Shown here piece after piece: positions 9,556 through 19,805 of a stretch of 64,000 nucleotides of DNA. Position numbers and translations under genes: made by a program. The stretch is from positions 124,001 through 188,000 of the forward strand of contig JBAKBP010001389.1 of the NCBI GenBank assembly GCA_037953745.1, read 5' to 3'. The notes under the pieces are model-generated. The model was not told the DNA's origin and ran no database searches. It saw nothing but the letters and a program-made list of their open reading frames with translations. The stretch comes from Lithodes maja (Eukaryota; Arthropoda; Malacostraca; Decapoda; Lithodidae). Positions within the stretch are counted from its first letter, which is position 1; each line of letters starts with the position of its first letter.

Positions 9556-11605
9556 CAATAATTTTTTTTTTTTTTCTATGTGATTGAGGGAGGCAAAAGG
9601 CATAACTGCCTATAGCGAGTGCCTCCCCCATAGTTGAAAGAGTGACAGGGCCAAAATCAAGGTACGTTCGAGCCAAAATGCCTGAACACACGGAGTTTGA
9701 AGCAATTTAAGTCATAGGAAGCGGGAAAAACTGATTCTGGGAGAGAGTTCCAGAGCTCAGCTGTTGAGTAGAAGAAAGTTTGAGAGTAACGTTTCACTCT
9801 TGGGTTGGAGAGTTGCACAGAGTAGGGGTGGGATTGAGTTGCAAGACGGGTACCACGTGCCCTACGTTAAGGAGGTGGTATGCACTGGGATAGCTCTGAG
9901 GAACACTGATTATTATAGTAGCGATAGAATAGCGAGAGAGATGCAACATTGCGGCGGAGAGAGAGAGATTGCAGAGAGTTGGTGAGTGGACGGGAGTTAA
10001 TGATACGAAAGGCCTTCCTTTCAACCTTGTCTAGGAGAGCGGTGTGAGAGGAACCTCCCCACACATGTGAACAATACTCAATACAAGGGCGCACTATGCC
10101 CCTGTACAGAGCAAGAAGCTGTGCAGGGGAAAAGAACCCCCTAAGGCGGTTGAGCACACCCAGCTTCTGGGAGGCTGCCTTAGCAAGACTGGTAATATGG
10201 TCCTTCCAAATGAGAGCAGAAGAAAAAGAGACACCAAGAATATTGAGAGAAGATGAAGGGTTGATTTTTATATTGTTGAAGAATAAGGGATAGTCCGCTG
10301 GGAGATCCTGACGGGTAGATAGATGGAGAAATTGGGTTTTGGAAGCATTACAGTTAACAAGGTTTTCTCTGCCCCAATTGGAAATAGTATTTAGATCAGA
10401 ATTTAAGAGTTGTATGGCTTCATTACGTTCGTCGTTGAGGGATTGCTGGCTGGGGCGTTCTGAAAAAGTAATGGAGTAGTGTAAGGTTGAGTCGTCTGCG
10501 TATGAATGGATGGGAATTAAGGTACAGTTAAGGAGATCATTTATAAAAATTAGAAAGAGAATAGGAGATAGGACAGAGCCCTGAGGAACACCGGAGTTTA
10601 TAGGGTGAGGAAGTGAACAATAGCCGTCCACAACCGCGGCTATGGAACGGCCGGAAAGGAAATTAGAGACAAAGGCACAGATGGAGGGATAGAAACCGAA
10701 GGAGGGTAGTTTAGAAATTAAAGATTTATGCCAGACTCTATCGAAGGCTTTCGATATGTCTAGTGCAATAGAAAAAGTCTCACCGAAGTCCCGAAAGGAG
10801 GATGACCAAGAGTTAGTAAGATATGAAAGAAGATAACCAGTAGAGCGACCCTTAAGGAAGCCATACTGGCGATCTGAGAGCAGATTATGAGAAGAGAAAT
10901 GCTTAAGAAATTTGGAAGCAAGAATAGTTTCAAAAACTTTAGAAAGACAAGAAATGAGAGCAATTGGACGATAGCTGGAGGGTTGAGAGCGGTCACCCTT
11001 CTTTGGGACAGGTTGAATGTGAGCAAACTTCCAGCATGAAGGGAAGACGTTAGAGGATAGACAGAGACGAAAGAGTTTGCCTAGGCAGGGAGTCAGCACG
11101 GAAGCACAGTTTTTGAGAACAACAGGAGGAACACCGTCCGGACCGTACGCCTTATTAGTGTTAAGCCCAGAGAGGGTAGAAAGTACATCTTTTGAAGAGA
11201 TTAGGATATTAGGCATAAGTAAGAGAGAGGAGGGCGGAGAGGGAGGAATAGCACCGGAATCATCCAAGGTGGAGTTTCTAGCAAAAGTTTGAGCGAAGAG
11301 TTTAGCTTTGTCAGAGGAAGAAGTGATGGTTGTGCCATCAGAGTGGGAAAGACGAGGAAGAGAAATTGTTGGAGAGGTTTTTGGCTAGATGCCAGAAAGC
11401 TTGGGAAGAGCTAGAGTTGGATAGTTCAGTGCATTTATTATTGATGAAAGAGTGTTTGGCAAGTCGAAGAACAGATTTGGCTTGATTCCGGGCAGAAACA
11501 TATGAAGAATGAGAGTCTTGAGTTTTAAGGCGTCGGTACCGTTTGAATATTTCCTCCTTATTGCGGACAGCAGTACCAAGAGACGATACACGCATGATAT
11601 TGCTC
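9556..11605 (-). mobile_element. Jockey/CR1-superfamily LINE, RT-bearing copy (Jockey-like copy 1)
   Basis: Minus-strand RT of 466 codons at 9867-11267 with NTNKAYGPDGVPPVVLK, YRPIALISCLSKVFE, SIALDISKAFDRVWHK, NSGVPQGSVLSPILFLIF and SYADDSTLHYS. An N-terminal piece at 11338-11595 is in another frame. The 3' UTR ends in poly-A (poly-T at 9561-9575 on +). The RT stops at PPP because a Leu codon is TAA here (near 9866); the copy at 23757 keeps the Leu and reads 70 residues further. It has no endonuclease, so it is 5' truncated and inactive. Confidence 0.9.
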
Positions 11606-12012
11606 TGTTCTAACCCACATTAATTGCCTCTACATGACTGTAATGTAATATACATCCAAGGACAGAGGGAAGGTCCATACTATTATATAATCGGGGAAAA
11701 TAACACTCGTGTACTGTATATAATTCTCGGTTTATTTGGTTATAAGGTGTTTTAGGGCTGTAAAGTATAGTGATACACAAAGCTCATTGTATAAGGAAGA
11801 GAATAAAACAAAGCTGAAGTCCCTACTTCTAATACTATATTTAATGTGATTATTTATATAATGCATTCATCGAACATGGATTGTTGCACTCTTTACAGTT
11901 TTATATTCAAGCAATTTATAAAGTACACTAATATTAGCTTACCTCTAATTATATATATACAAAACATACTATTACAAGATAGAAAACCGTCCAGGCAGAA
12001 TATCCAACCTGT
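11606..12012. other. Non-coding intronic sequence
   Basis: AT-rich, with no long frame, no recognisable repeat and no exon-like block. Confidence 0.4.
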
Positions 12013-12237
12013 TTAACCCATACAGTACCGGTGACGTCCTTATCATTATATTCTGGCGACCATTAAGCGGTTTTATTCAGCTTAGGAAGGATGTCTACCC
12101 ATATAAAGATTACAGACTATCTCGATTAATCCTTTTAGCTACCATATTTCCTTCCTAAGCTTCATAAAATCGTCTAAATGCAGCTGAAATAAAAACAAAA
12201 AGACGTCGCTGGTACTGTACAGGTTAAAGGGACAGGG
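12013..12237. repeat. Family A palindromic MITE, full copy
   Basis: TTAACCCATACAGTACCGG at one end and GGTACTGTACAGGTTAA at the other, with CAGCTTAGGAAGGA and TTCCTTCCTAAGCTTC as the inner inverted pair. TTAA at both ends; 225 bp. Confidence 0.8.
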
Positions 12238-12558
12238 GACTGCATCACAACATGTGACTGAGACGTCTCACTCTCCCTACCTTGCAGGAAGGGGTAGGTT
12301 GACTTAGAGCAGTGTTGCCAATGGTTATATTCAGCGTGCCACTACCAAAACCTATTGTAGCCCAACTTACAGTATATTATGCAATCTGATTATCTAATTT
12401 ACTAATTTCACTCCCAACATTGAACATCTCCCAATGATATTAATTTTTCATTTTTCTTTCAATGTAATTCAATTCAATTATCTAGTATGGTAATATTGTA
12501 TCTGTCTATTTAGGGACACCTTTCCTGAATACATGACTCAAGTATCTGTGTGTGAAAG

Positions 12559-12820
12559 GGTTAAGGTGGTGTCACACGAGCGCTTTTTCTGTCAATTTTC
12601 GATGAGCAAGATTTCCCTTGAACTATTCAAGGGACGTTGGGGTAAAAAAGCCTGGACACACGAAGTTTAAAGCAGTTTAAGTTATAAGATGAAGGAAAGA
12701 TTGATTGAGGGAGAGAGCTTAGTGTCTGTCAACTAACCCATGTCCTTTAAGTTATAAGATGAAGGAAAGATTGCTTGAGGGAGAGAGTTTAGTGTCCGTC
12801 AACTAACCCATGTCTCTACT
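12559..12820. repeat. tcacacgagcg repeat, LINE 3' UTR remnant and a 70-bp tandem duplication
   Basis: 12566-12612 (gtgtcacacgagcgctttt onward) is a paralogue of 16438-16480. 12628-12720 resembles the 3' UTR of the Jockey-like LINE (caagggacgtt, then cctggacacacg). The segment starting tttaagttataagatg (12676-12745) is repeated immediately at 12746-12815 with few changes, and ends 14 bp before PTP exon C. Confidence 0.65.
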
Positions 12821-12829
12821 TACTTCCAG

Positions 12830-12964
12830 TGCTGGTATTGGACGGACAGGAACGGTCATCTTGGTGCTGTGCTTCTTGATATGCTTCATGATCAACACAA
12901 AGTTAACATTCGTGAGGCTCTCTTGCAGCTTAGGGAAGAAAGGCCGTCACTGGTAGAGAACACG
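12830..12964 (+). pseudogene. Protein tyrosine phosphatase domain, exon C (signature-loop exon, frameshifted)
   Basis: Joined to exon B this reads C-A-G-I-G-R-T-G-T-V-I-L-V, the PTP signature loop. The canonical loop is C-S-A-G-I-G-R-T-G, so one residue is missing between Cys and the Arg (CX4R rather than CX5R). After about 13 codons the frame shifts: LLDMLHDQHKVNIREALL then QLREERPSLVENT is read only in a frame one base away, and the original frame meets TAG near the exon end. The exon ends ACG|GTAAGT. An acceptor three bases upstream (a former AG-CAG pair) would restore the Ser, but the upstream AG is now TC. A one-base deletion plus the altered loop suggests pseudogenisation, or sequencing error for the indel. 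Confidence 0.75.
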
Positions 12965-12969
12965 GTAAG

Positions 12970-13190
12970 TCAAGCCGGTATCACACGGGAGCTGTTATAG
13001 TCAACATTCGATCATCAACATTTTCATGCCACCATTTAGGGAGTATTTTGCACTGGGATCGGAAACTAGATTGCTCTTAGATGAATTTAGGTAACCAAAA
13101 TATTTCAAATGTTTACCTCAGAAGCTGCAAGACTAGTGTTGAGGATAAATGTTGAGGGAAAAAGCACTCGTGTGATACCGGCTTCACTGC
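12970..13190. repeat. Foldback repeat with AAGCCGGTATCACACG termini
   Basis: Left terminus aagccggtatcacacgggag (12973) and right terminus ctcgtgtgataccggctt (ending about 13184) are inverted copies around a unique centre, about 215 bp in all. It begins 8 bp after the exon C donor. Confidence 0.65.
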
Positions 13191-13861
13191 CACTATAAGG
13201 CCAGTGTCATGCTTGGGGTCACACATTCACGTATATGCTCCCGTATGCTCCCATACGAAGGTTTATTGGTAGTTGGCAACCGAATACGTAAAACGTAAGG
13301 GCTTAGTACGCAAAACGTAAATTAAATTGTGTCTAGTCGTGGGGGTTGGTACGCATGGCGGGCGTAGCCACGATGGTCTTGGAGGTGGTTGGTGCGGCCA
13401 AGGTCGCCCGGTATGTTTTGGATTTCGAATCAGATACGGGGCTCGCGCTCACGTATGTCAAAAGTCGGGAAAGCATACGTTTTACCTGGCTAGCTGCTAC
13501 GTCTTACGGGTGCAGCCCCGTAAAACGTAGCAGCTAGACAAGTAAAACGTAAGTTTCTCCGCCAATCGTACAATTTCACGTAAAACGGGAAAGTGAAAAG
13601 TAAGTCCGGGCGCATCTGGCAGAACCGCCGCACTGCGGGTTGGCGGGAAGACGCGGCACAGTTGTACGGTAGGGTCACGGGGGACAACGGGACCAGCGGG
13701 GGACACTCCAGTCACACCTCTCACCACACCGGAGCAGCAACCAACAAGCCAACCCTGCCACCCTCTGCACCCTGCCGAAAACAAATCGTAGCAGCGAAAC
13801 GACTGCACCTATGGCTTTCATATTTTTACCACATGTACCTTACCCTTTAGGCTACCCACCA

Positions 13862-14191
13862 CAAAAATCCCAAATCCCTGCTCCCACCCACTCGTTGACT
13901 GTCGGTCCCGTCAGAAGGAAAAAAAAGGAAAATCTGTGGCGGCGAAACGACTGCACCAATCGGGTCCATATTTTGTGTGACAAGTCCCTTACCCTTCTGC
14001 CTTCCCCTCACCACACCCCCAACCACCTCCAACCACCCACTTCCAGCGTATCCGTACGAAGATAAGGAAAAAAGGAAAATCTGTGGCGGCGAAACTACCT
14101 CACCAATCGGTTCCATATTTGTGTGACAAGTCCCTTACCCTTCTGCCTTCCCCCCCACCACACCCCCAACCGCCTCCCACCACCCACTTCC
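13862..14191 (+). repeat. Tandem ~150-bp units inside the 3.2-kb element
   Basis: Units begin near gaaggaaaaaaaaggaaaat (about 13913) or cgtatccgtacgaagataag (14047) and run through caagtcccttacccttctgc to ccaccacccacttccag. Two units precede and one unit (15503-15660) follows the CR1 insertion, so the LINE split an existing array. Confidence 0.7.
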
Positions 14192-14193
14192 AG

Positions 14194-15500
14194 TTGATTT
14201 TCAAAAGGCCTTTGACAAAGTTCCCCACAAACGTTTACTGCTAAAACTAAAAGCGCATGGAATACAAGACGGTGTGTTGAAATGGATAGAAAATTGGCTC
14301 AGCAACAGAAAGCAAAGGGTAGTCATAAACGGTAAGGCATCTAAATGGACCAATGTAAGTAGCGGGGTACCCCAGGGATCGGTACTAGGACCAATTCTCT
14401 TTCTAATTTACATCAACGACATAGATGAGGGTCTCACCTGCACAATCTCAAAATTTGCTGACGATACAAAAATTGCAAATAGCGTACTCTCAAAAGAACA
14501 AGTTGACGATATGCAACACAATCTAGATAAATTGTCATGTTGGGCCCAAATTTGGCAAATGAGTTTCAATGCGGATAAATGTAAAGTACTACATGTCGGA
14601 TACCTAAATGAGAAAGCAAACTATTCGATGAATGGCACTCAGCTTAAGAATGTAAACAGAGAAACTGATCTGGGAGTAACAATATCGAGTAACCTAAACC
14701 GAGTCAACAATGTTCAGAAGTTGTTAAGAAGGCAAACAAAATAATTGGCTTTATAGGCAGGTCATTTGAGCATAAATCCAAAGAAGTTATCCTAACCCTT
14801 TACAATTCCTTAGTCCGCCCTCTTCTGGAATACTGCGTTCAATCCTGGTGCCCTTATTACCAAAAAGATATAAACAAGCTAGAACGAGTTCAACGTAGAG
14901 TTACCAAAATGATACCTAGCCTAAAGAACAAACCATACGAAGAGCTCTTAGAGAATTAAATCTATTTCCTTTAACCCAGCGCAGATTAAGAGGCGACTTA
15001 ATTCAAGTGTTCAAAATCATCAAAGGCATCGACAATATGAACTGTTGTAAGTACTTCACTATCGACCAATCTAATTACACGCGGGGAAACGGTTGCAAAA
15101 TTATTGGTAAATCTTTTAACTCGCACGAATCTAAGAATTTCTTCTTCAATCGAGTTGTCAACTTGTGGAATGGGCTTCCCGAGACGTTATAGACTGCAGC
15201 ACCGTTGATTCATTTAAATTCCACCTAGACAAATATCTCGCATCAAACCCGCGACTGACTGCGTTTGTAAATGAATAACTTTATCCTCCCCTCAGTTACT
15301 AACCCATATGTCCCCCTACTAACTTCCTAGTCCTGCCACGTTAGTGGCAGGGCAGTAGTTCCCTTTCCAATGTTCCCTTACCCACTCTAAACCACTGTTT
15401 GGACACTTGATCCTCAGTGTTTTGGAGGACAAGCAGCCTAGAAGGGTCACTAGATCTGTTGTTGCTTGATTTCCTTTGTACTACTTTGTACTTTGTACTC
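14194..15500 (+). mobile_element. CR1-type LINE, 5'-truncated
   Basis: Begins at DFQKAFDKVPHKRLLLKLKA, then SSGVPQGSVLGPILFLIYIN and KFADDTKIANSV. After a frameshift near 14720 it continues with LYNSLVRPLLEYCVQSW and a C-terminal NRVVNLWNGLPET. The 3' UTR (15290-15500) ends in repeats of TTTGTACT, a typical CR1/L2-type short tail. TCCAG occurs at both edges (14187-14191 and about 15498-15502) and may be the target duplication. At least three frame breaks make it inactive. Confidence 0.85.
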
Positions 15501-15502
15501 CA

Positions 15503-15660
15503 GCGTATCCGTACGAAGATAAGGAAAAAAAGGAAAATCCGTGGTGGCGAAACTACCTCACCAATCTGCTTCATATGTGTAACACAAGTCAATTACCCTT
15601 CTACCTTCCCCCAACCAACCCGAAAACCACCCTCCCACCACCCTCCCACCCATACATTCC
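15503..15660 (+). repeat. Third ~150-bp unit of the interrupted array
   Basis: Starts cgtatccgtacgaagataag as at 14047, followed by the same ggcgaaactacctcaccaat block. It is the right-hand half of the array interrupted by the CR1 element. Confidence 0.65.
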
Positions 15661-16620
15661 GATACCATAAAAGTCTCTGTAGTCTATAGTGTCTTTTCAG
15701 CTACTTTCGGGACCATCGGGGACCTGATTTCTGGCGAAAATGGACAAGGGGAGTGTTTTTTTTACCATTATCCTTCCTTTCTCTCCCAACTTGATAGATT
15801 TAGCCAAAAAAAAAAAAAAATCTGGCACTGGCAGAAGCACACCGTCAAAATTGGCTGGCACTCAGCGGGTTAAAGGTTACAAGGATGAATGGTCTTTCCT
15901 CTATAAAGGGAGTTCACAAAATTGAACTCCTCCAGGATGAATTCCGCGATGTTGTTCATGGTGCCGATGAAGGACTGGGAATGGGAATGGTGTGGCCATT
16001 CCTGCCCTTTTGTAGTTCCCAGATTCCAACCCAGACCTACGTGGTTGACAAAGACTGTCTTTGTCTGTGTTTGGACAGACGGGGTGTGCCTACGATTGTC
16101 CGGACACGGTCCACGTAATGCCTACAAACTCACAAGACGTACGGCCTCAGCTACGTAGGTCTTGTGGGGGCGTGGCCATGCGCGTGGCCTGTGTTCCCGC
16201 AAATCGGGCAGCCCAGGCGGACAAACGGGGACATGCTTACGCAAGTCGCAAGCACGTACGTAGCTCCATACGACTACATTACGTCTGACGTAACACTGGC
16301 CCCGTTACGGTACGTATGTCGGGAAGTGCAATAGTCGTAGTCTATACGGGCGTACACGGCCGGACTACGCCCGTCATAACACAAAATTGGCGATCACGCC
16401 TTACGGGAGCGATATACGTGAATGTGTGACCCCAGCATCACACGAACGCTTTTTCCTGCAATTTTCCATGAGTTAGTTTTTTATGGCAATATTTCTGGTT
16501 ATTTGTATGTTTTTATTGGGAACTATGCTAACCTTAGATTATGTATATTGAAGAAAAACTTCCATGTAGTGGAAGCGGCATTGTGGCACGGGCAAAGGAG
16601 GCATCTATCTATCTATCTAT

Positions 16621-18459
16621 CTATTGCCTGACGCCGTGATCCCCGAAGGGGTGGCCACGAACGAACCGCCCCCATGCACCTCTGTCCCCAGTCAGTCGAC
16701 GCCCCTCCCCCCAACCAGCACCGCCTTCATTCATGTAGTTCCTCACTCCATCCTTCCACCTCATATTCGGTCTACCTCTCCCCCTCTGTCCCTCCACCTC
16801 GCTCTCGTACACCCTCTTAGTCATTCTCTCGCTTTCCATACGTTCCATATGGCCGAACCATCTCAAGTTGTTCCTTTTCACACTTTCCAGCACATCTACC
16901 TCCACACCACACCTCCTTCTTACTTCCTCATTAGTCTGTCTATCCCTCCATGTAACTCCGCACGCACTCCTTAAGTAATTAATTTCCACTGCTCTCACTC
17001 TTGGTCTGAGTCTCTCAACCAACGTCCATGCTTCGCTTCCGTAAGTCAGTGTCGGGATTACCACACTGTCATGCAAGGACTTCTTCACTTCCATACTGAC
17101 CACCCTATTTCTTGTTACTGCTTTTAGCGTTCCTACAACCCTCTTCCCCTGTTGTACCCTCTCCCGCACCTCTTCATCCATAGTCCCATCTTTACTCAAC
17201 ACACTGCCCAGATACTTAAAAGAGTTGACGATCTCCATAGCCTGACCGTTCAGCTTCACCTCACACTCTGTGACTTCACCCCTTTCGAAGACCATAACCT
17301 TGCTCTTCCCCGTATTTACCTTCAAATTCCGTTTTTCGCACACTGTTCCAAACTCATTTACCAGACCCTGCAACTCCCATTCATTATCACTCATCAGAAC
17401 TGTATCATCCGCAAACAGCAGTATAGGTAGCTTCCACTCAATTCCCTCCCTTTTCAGCGATACACCAACATCCACTGCTCTTGATAGTATTTCTTTCATA
17501 ACTCCATCCATATATACAGTAAACAACCACGGGGACATCACACACCCCTGTTTCAAACCAACATTCAGGTCAAAGAACTCGCTCTGCTCACTCTCCACAC
17601 GTACTGCCGCCTTTGCACCCTCATACATGCTCTTCACTGCTTTCAGCAACTTGCCCTCTACTCCGTATATTCTAAGTACTTTCCACAAACCTTCTCTATC
17701 CACTCTGTCATAGGCCTTCTCCAAGTCCATAAAGGCAACATACACCTTTTGTTTCTTCTCCAGATACTTCTCCACAACACAATTCAGGGTAAAAATCTGA
17801 TCTACACATCCTCTTCCCTTCCTAAAACCTCCCTGCTCGTCGCCTATCCATTTCTCCGTTCTCACTCTCACTCTCTCAATCACTACCCTACTGTATACCT
17901 TCCCTACTACGCTTAGAAGACATATTCCTCGGTGGTTACCACACACTCCTCTTTCCCCTTTGCCCTTATATAGGGGGACTATTATGCCAGTCTTCCAGTC
18001 ATTCTCCCATGCTAGTTTGCACATTTTCCATACCCATTCTATCACTATCTCACCACCATACCTCAACATTTCCCCACACACTCCATCTGTTCCTGGTGCT
18101 TTCCCCAACTTCACTCTTTTCATGGCTTCCCACACTTCTGACCTCCTGATCCCCACCTCCTCCTCCACTACTTCTCTTCTTCTCCCTCCCATGCCATATC
18201 CAGCTATGTTTGCTGGCTCTTCATTCCTTTCATTTAGCAACTCACTGAAGTACTCCCTCCATCTTTCGACTCTCTCTTGCTTCTCGGCTAGCATTCTCCC
18301 ATTCTTATCTTTCACACCCTTACTGTTTCCCTTGCTACCTTCCCTAACTTTCTTGACTTCTTTCCAGAACAGTTTCTTACTCTCCCTCCATTTTACACTC
18401 AGATTCCTTCCAAATTCCTCATCTACTCTTCTCTTACTTTCCTTCACTACTCTCTTCAC
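16621..18459 (-). CDS. RTE reverse transcriptase frame (copy 2)
   Basis: 612 codons. Motifs in order: GKAPGTDGVCGEMLRYGG (fingers), NHRGICLLSVVGKVYSRV, EQGGFRKGRGCVDQIF, VAFMDLEKAYDRVDREGLW (first catalytic Asp), GLKQGCVMSPWLFTVYMDG, LLFADDTVLMSDN (catalytic Asp pair), FKYLGSVLSKDG, and a C-terminal domain with RWFGHMERMES and RGRGRPNMRW. It performs target-primed reverse transcription. All RT catalytic residues are intact, but the frame is cut from the endonuclease by a one-base deletion. Confidence 0.9.
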   Translation of the reverse strand: MKRVVKESKRRVDEEFGRNLSVKWRESKKLFWKEVKKVREGSKGNSKGVKDKNGRMLAEKQERVERWREYFSELLNERNEEPANIAGYGMGGRRREVVEEEVGIRRSEVWEAMKRVKLGKAPGTDGVCGEMLRYGGEIVIEWVWKMCKLAWENDWKTGIIVPLYKGKGERGVCGNHRGICLLSVVGKVYSRVVIERVRVRTEKWIGDEQGGFRKGRGCVDQIFTLNCVVEKYLEKKQKVYVAFMDLEKAYDRVDREGLWKVLRIYGVEGKLLKAVKSMYEGAKAAVRVESEQSEFFDLNVGLKQGCVMSPWLFTVYMDGVMKEILSRAVDVGVSLKREGIEWKLPILLFADDTVLMSDNEWELQGLVNEFGTVCEKRNLKVNTGKSKVMVFERGEVTECEVKLNGQAMEIVNSFKYLGSVLSKDGTMDEEVRERVQQGKRVVGTLKAVTRNRVVSMEVKKSLHDSVVIPTLTYGSEAWTLVERLRPRVRAVEINYLRSACGVTWRDRQTNEEVRRRCGVEVDVLESVKRNNLRWFGHMERMESERMTKRVYESEVEGQRGRGRPNMRWKDGVRNYMNEGGAGWGEGRRLTGDRGAWGRFVRGHPFGDHGVRQ

Positions 18460-19616
18460 CCCCTCTTACTCTCCACGTACCTCGCTCGTTTCTGTCTCTC
18501 GGAATCTTCATTCCCTCTACTACCCAACCACTCTCTATATGCTTTCTTCTTTTCTTCCACAGCTATTCTTACCTCTTCTGTCCACCATGCTGTACCTTTC
18601 ACTCCCCTCCCTCTTCTCCTCACTCCACACACCTCCTCACATGCTGCACAGATCTCATCCTTAAAAACCTTGCTCATCTCCTCCACTTCCTCCATAACTT
18701 CCAGGTCGAACCCACCTAGTCGTCTTTCCACTGCTCTCCTGTACTCCTCCCTGACTTCCTCCTCCTGCAACCTCTCCACCCTCCTCACCATTCCACCCTC
18801 CTCTCGCCTCCCTCCCGCTCTCCTCACCCACTTCTTTTGTATCCTAACCTTAGCTACCACTACATAATGATCAGACAGACCCCCTCCAATACCCCTATAC
18901 ACCCTAGCATCCATCACAGATTTCTTCATTCGTTCATCCACACATACATAATCAATCAATGACTTTCGTTCCACCACTGTCTTATCCTTCATCGTCAACA
19001 TCCGTTTCCACGTGTACCTGTGGATCATTCTGTGTCGGAAGAAGGTGTTGGCTATCCACAGCCTCCTCCCCACACATACGTCCACAAGTGCACTACCATT
19101 CCCATTCACCTCTGATGGTACCCCCCACCCTCCCACCACTCCCTCAACTTTCCTATCACCCACCTTACCATTCATATCCCCAATCAGAAATATTCTTTCG
19201 TTCTTGTCAAACTTCTCCAGGCATGCCTCCACATTCATCCAGAACTCCTCTTTCTTTCTTTCAAGTATATCCTCTGTCGGGGCATACACGCATACAATCA
19301 CCCACGTTTGTATTCCTACTTTCATTCTCACCCACACAATCCTTGAACCCACAGACCCATACTCTCTTACACATTCCTTCCATTTGCTACTTACAAGCAA
19401 ACATGCACCTTCTCTCGCTGTTCCTTCACTCACTCCAGCACACACACCCATTCCACACTCCCACTCTCTCACATCTGAACCTTTCCATTTGGTCTCTGTC
19501 ATTCCACATACATCCAGCCTGGCATTCACTAACACTTCCAGAACCTCTCTCTCTTTTGTGTCATCATTCATGCCACTAACATTCCATGTAGCCATTCTCA
19601 GAATGTCCGAAGGCAT
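18456..19616 (-). CDS. RTE AP-like endonuclease frame (copy 2)
   Basis: 386 codons starting MPSDILRMATWNVSGM. Expected APE-type residues are present: WNV (Asn), MTETKW (Glu), VYAPTED, LIGDMNGKVG (Asp/Asn), SLIDYV and GLSDHY (Asp-His). A charged linker follows, ending YVESKRG at a stop created by the frameshift. The enzyme nicks the target DNA. It looks catalytically complete. Confidence 0.9.
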   Translation of the reverse strand: MPSDILRMATWNVSGMNDDTKEREVLEVLVNARLDVCGMTETKWKGSDVREWECGMGVCAGVSEGTAREGACLLVSSKWKECVREYGSVGSRIVWVRMKVGIQTWVIVCVYAPTEDILERKKEEFWMNVEACLEKFDKNERIFLIGDMNGKVGDRKVEGVVGGWGVPSEVNGNGSALVDVCVGRRLWIANTFFRHRMIHRYTWKRMLTMKDKTVVERKSLIDYVCVDERMKKSVMDARVYRGIGGGLSDHYVVVAKVRIQKKWVRRAGGRREEGGMVRRVERLQEEEVREEYRRAVERRLGGFDLEVMEEVEEMSKVFKDEICAACEEVCGVRRRGRGVKGTAWWTEEVRIAVEEKKKAYREWLGSRGNEDSERQKRARYVESKRG

Positions 19617-19805
19617 GTCCTTAGTCGGTCGTGGTTCGTCAACGTTGGTTCCGTCCGCATCCGAGGCTGTTCGTTCGTTTTTTTTTGCTTAGATATTTTT
19701 TCCGGGTGGGGGTCGCAAGCCCACCGACCCAACCTCTTTAGTCGCCTCTTACGACACGCAGAAGGCACGTGGGGCATATTCTATTCCCTAACCCCCAGGG
19801 GGGAA

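Larger units (their letters stand above)
13210..16437. mobile_element. 3.2-kb non-autonomous DNA transposon with TIRs and 3-bp TCA target duplication
   Basis: Left end TGCTTGGGGTCACACATTCA and right end TGAATGTGTGACCCCAGCA are inverted copies, flanked by TCA on both sides (13207-13209, 16438-16440). Removing the element and one TCA gives gtgtcacacgaacg, which matches the intact paralogue at 12566, so the insertion and its duplication are directly supported. The subterminal parts are CpG-rich with many ACGTA motifs. No transposase is visible. A 3-bp duplication would fit PIF/Harbinger, but the superfamily is unproven. A CR1 LINE and ~150-bp repeat units lie inside. Confidence 0.75.
16605..19805 (-). 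mobile_element. RTE-type LINE, nearly full length (RTE copy 2)
   Basis: Element orientation is minus. The 5' UTR starts at the CCCCCCTGGGGGTTAGGG block (about 19803). The endonuclease frame is 18456-19616 and the RT frame 16621-18459. The two overlap by 4 nt only because one T is missing compared with the 34.7-kb copy (GAGGGGGTG versus GAGGGTGGTG), so the intact protein would be one polyprotein of about 1000 residues. A small internal deletion also removes EKGSAPD relative to that copy. The 3' end is (GATA)n. RTE elements typically have this single-ORF layout and short-repeat tails. Confidence 0.92.

Noticed and set aside
13327..13850. Overlapping frames in the GC-rich region as host genes
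   Set aside because: They overlap on both strands, have no recognisable domain, and lie in the subterminal arm of the 3.2-kb TIR element.
17960..19692. Several + strand open frames of 100-230 codons rich in Ser, Pro and His
   Set aside because: They are shadows of the intact minus-strand RTE endonuclease-RT frame. Similar shadows occur opposite the other LINE copies.
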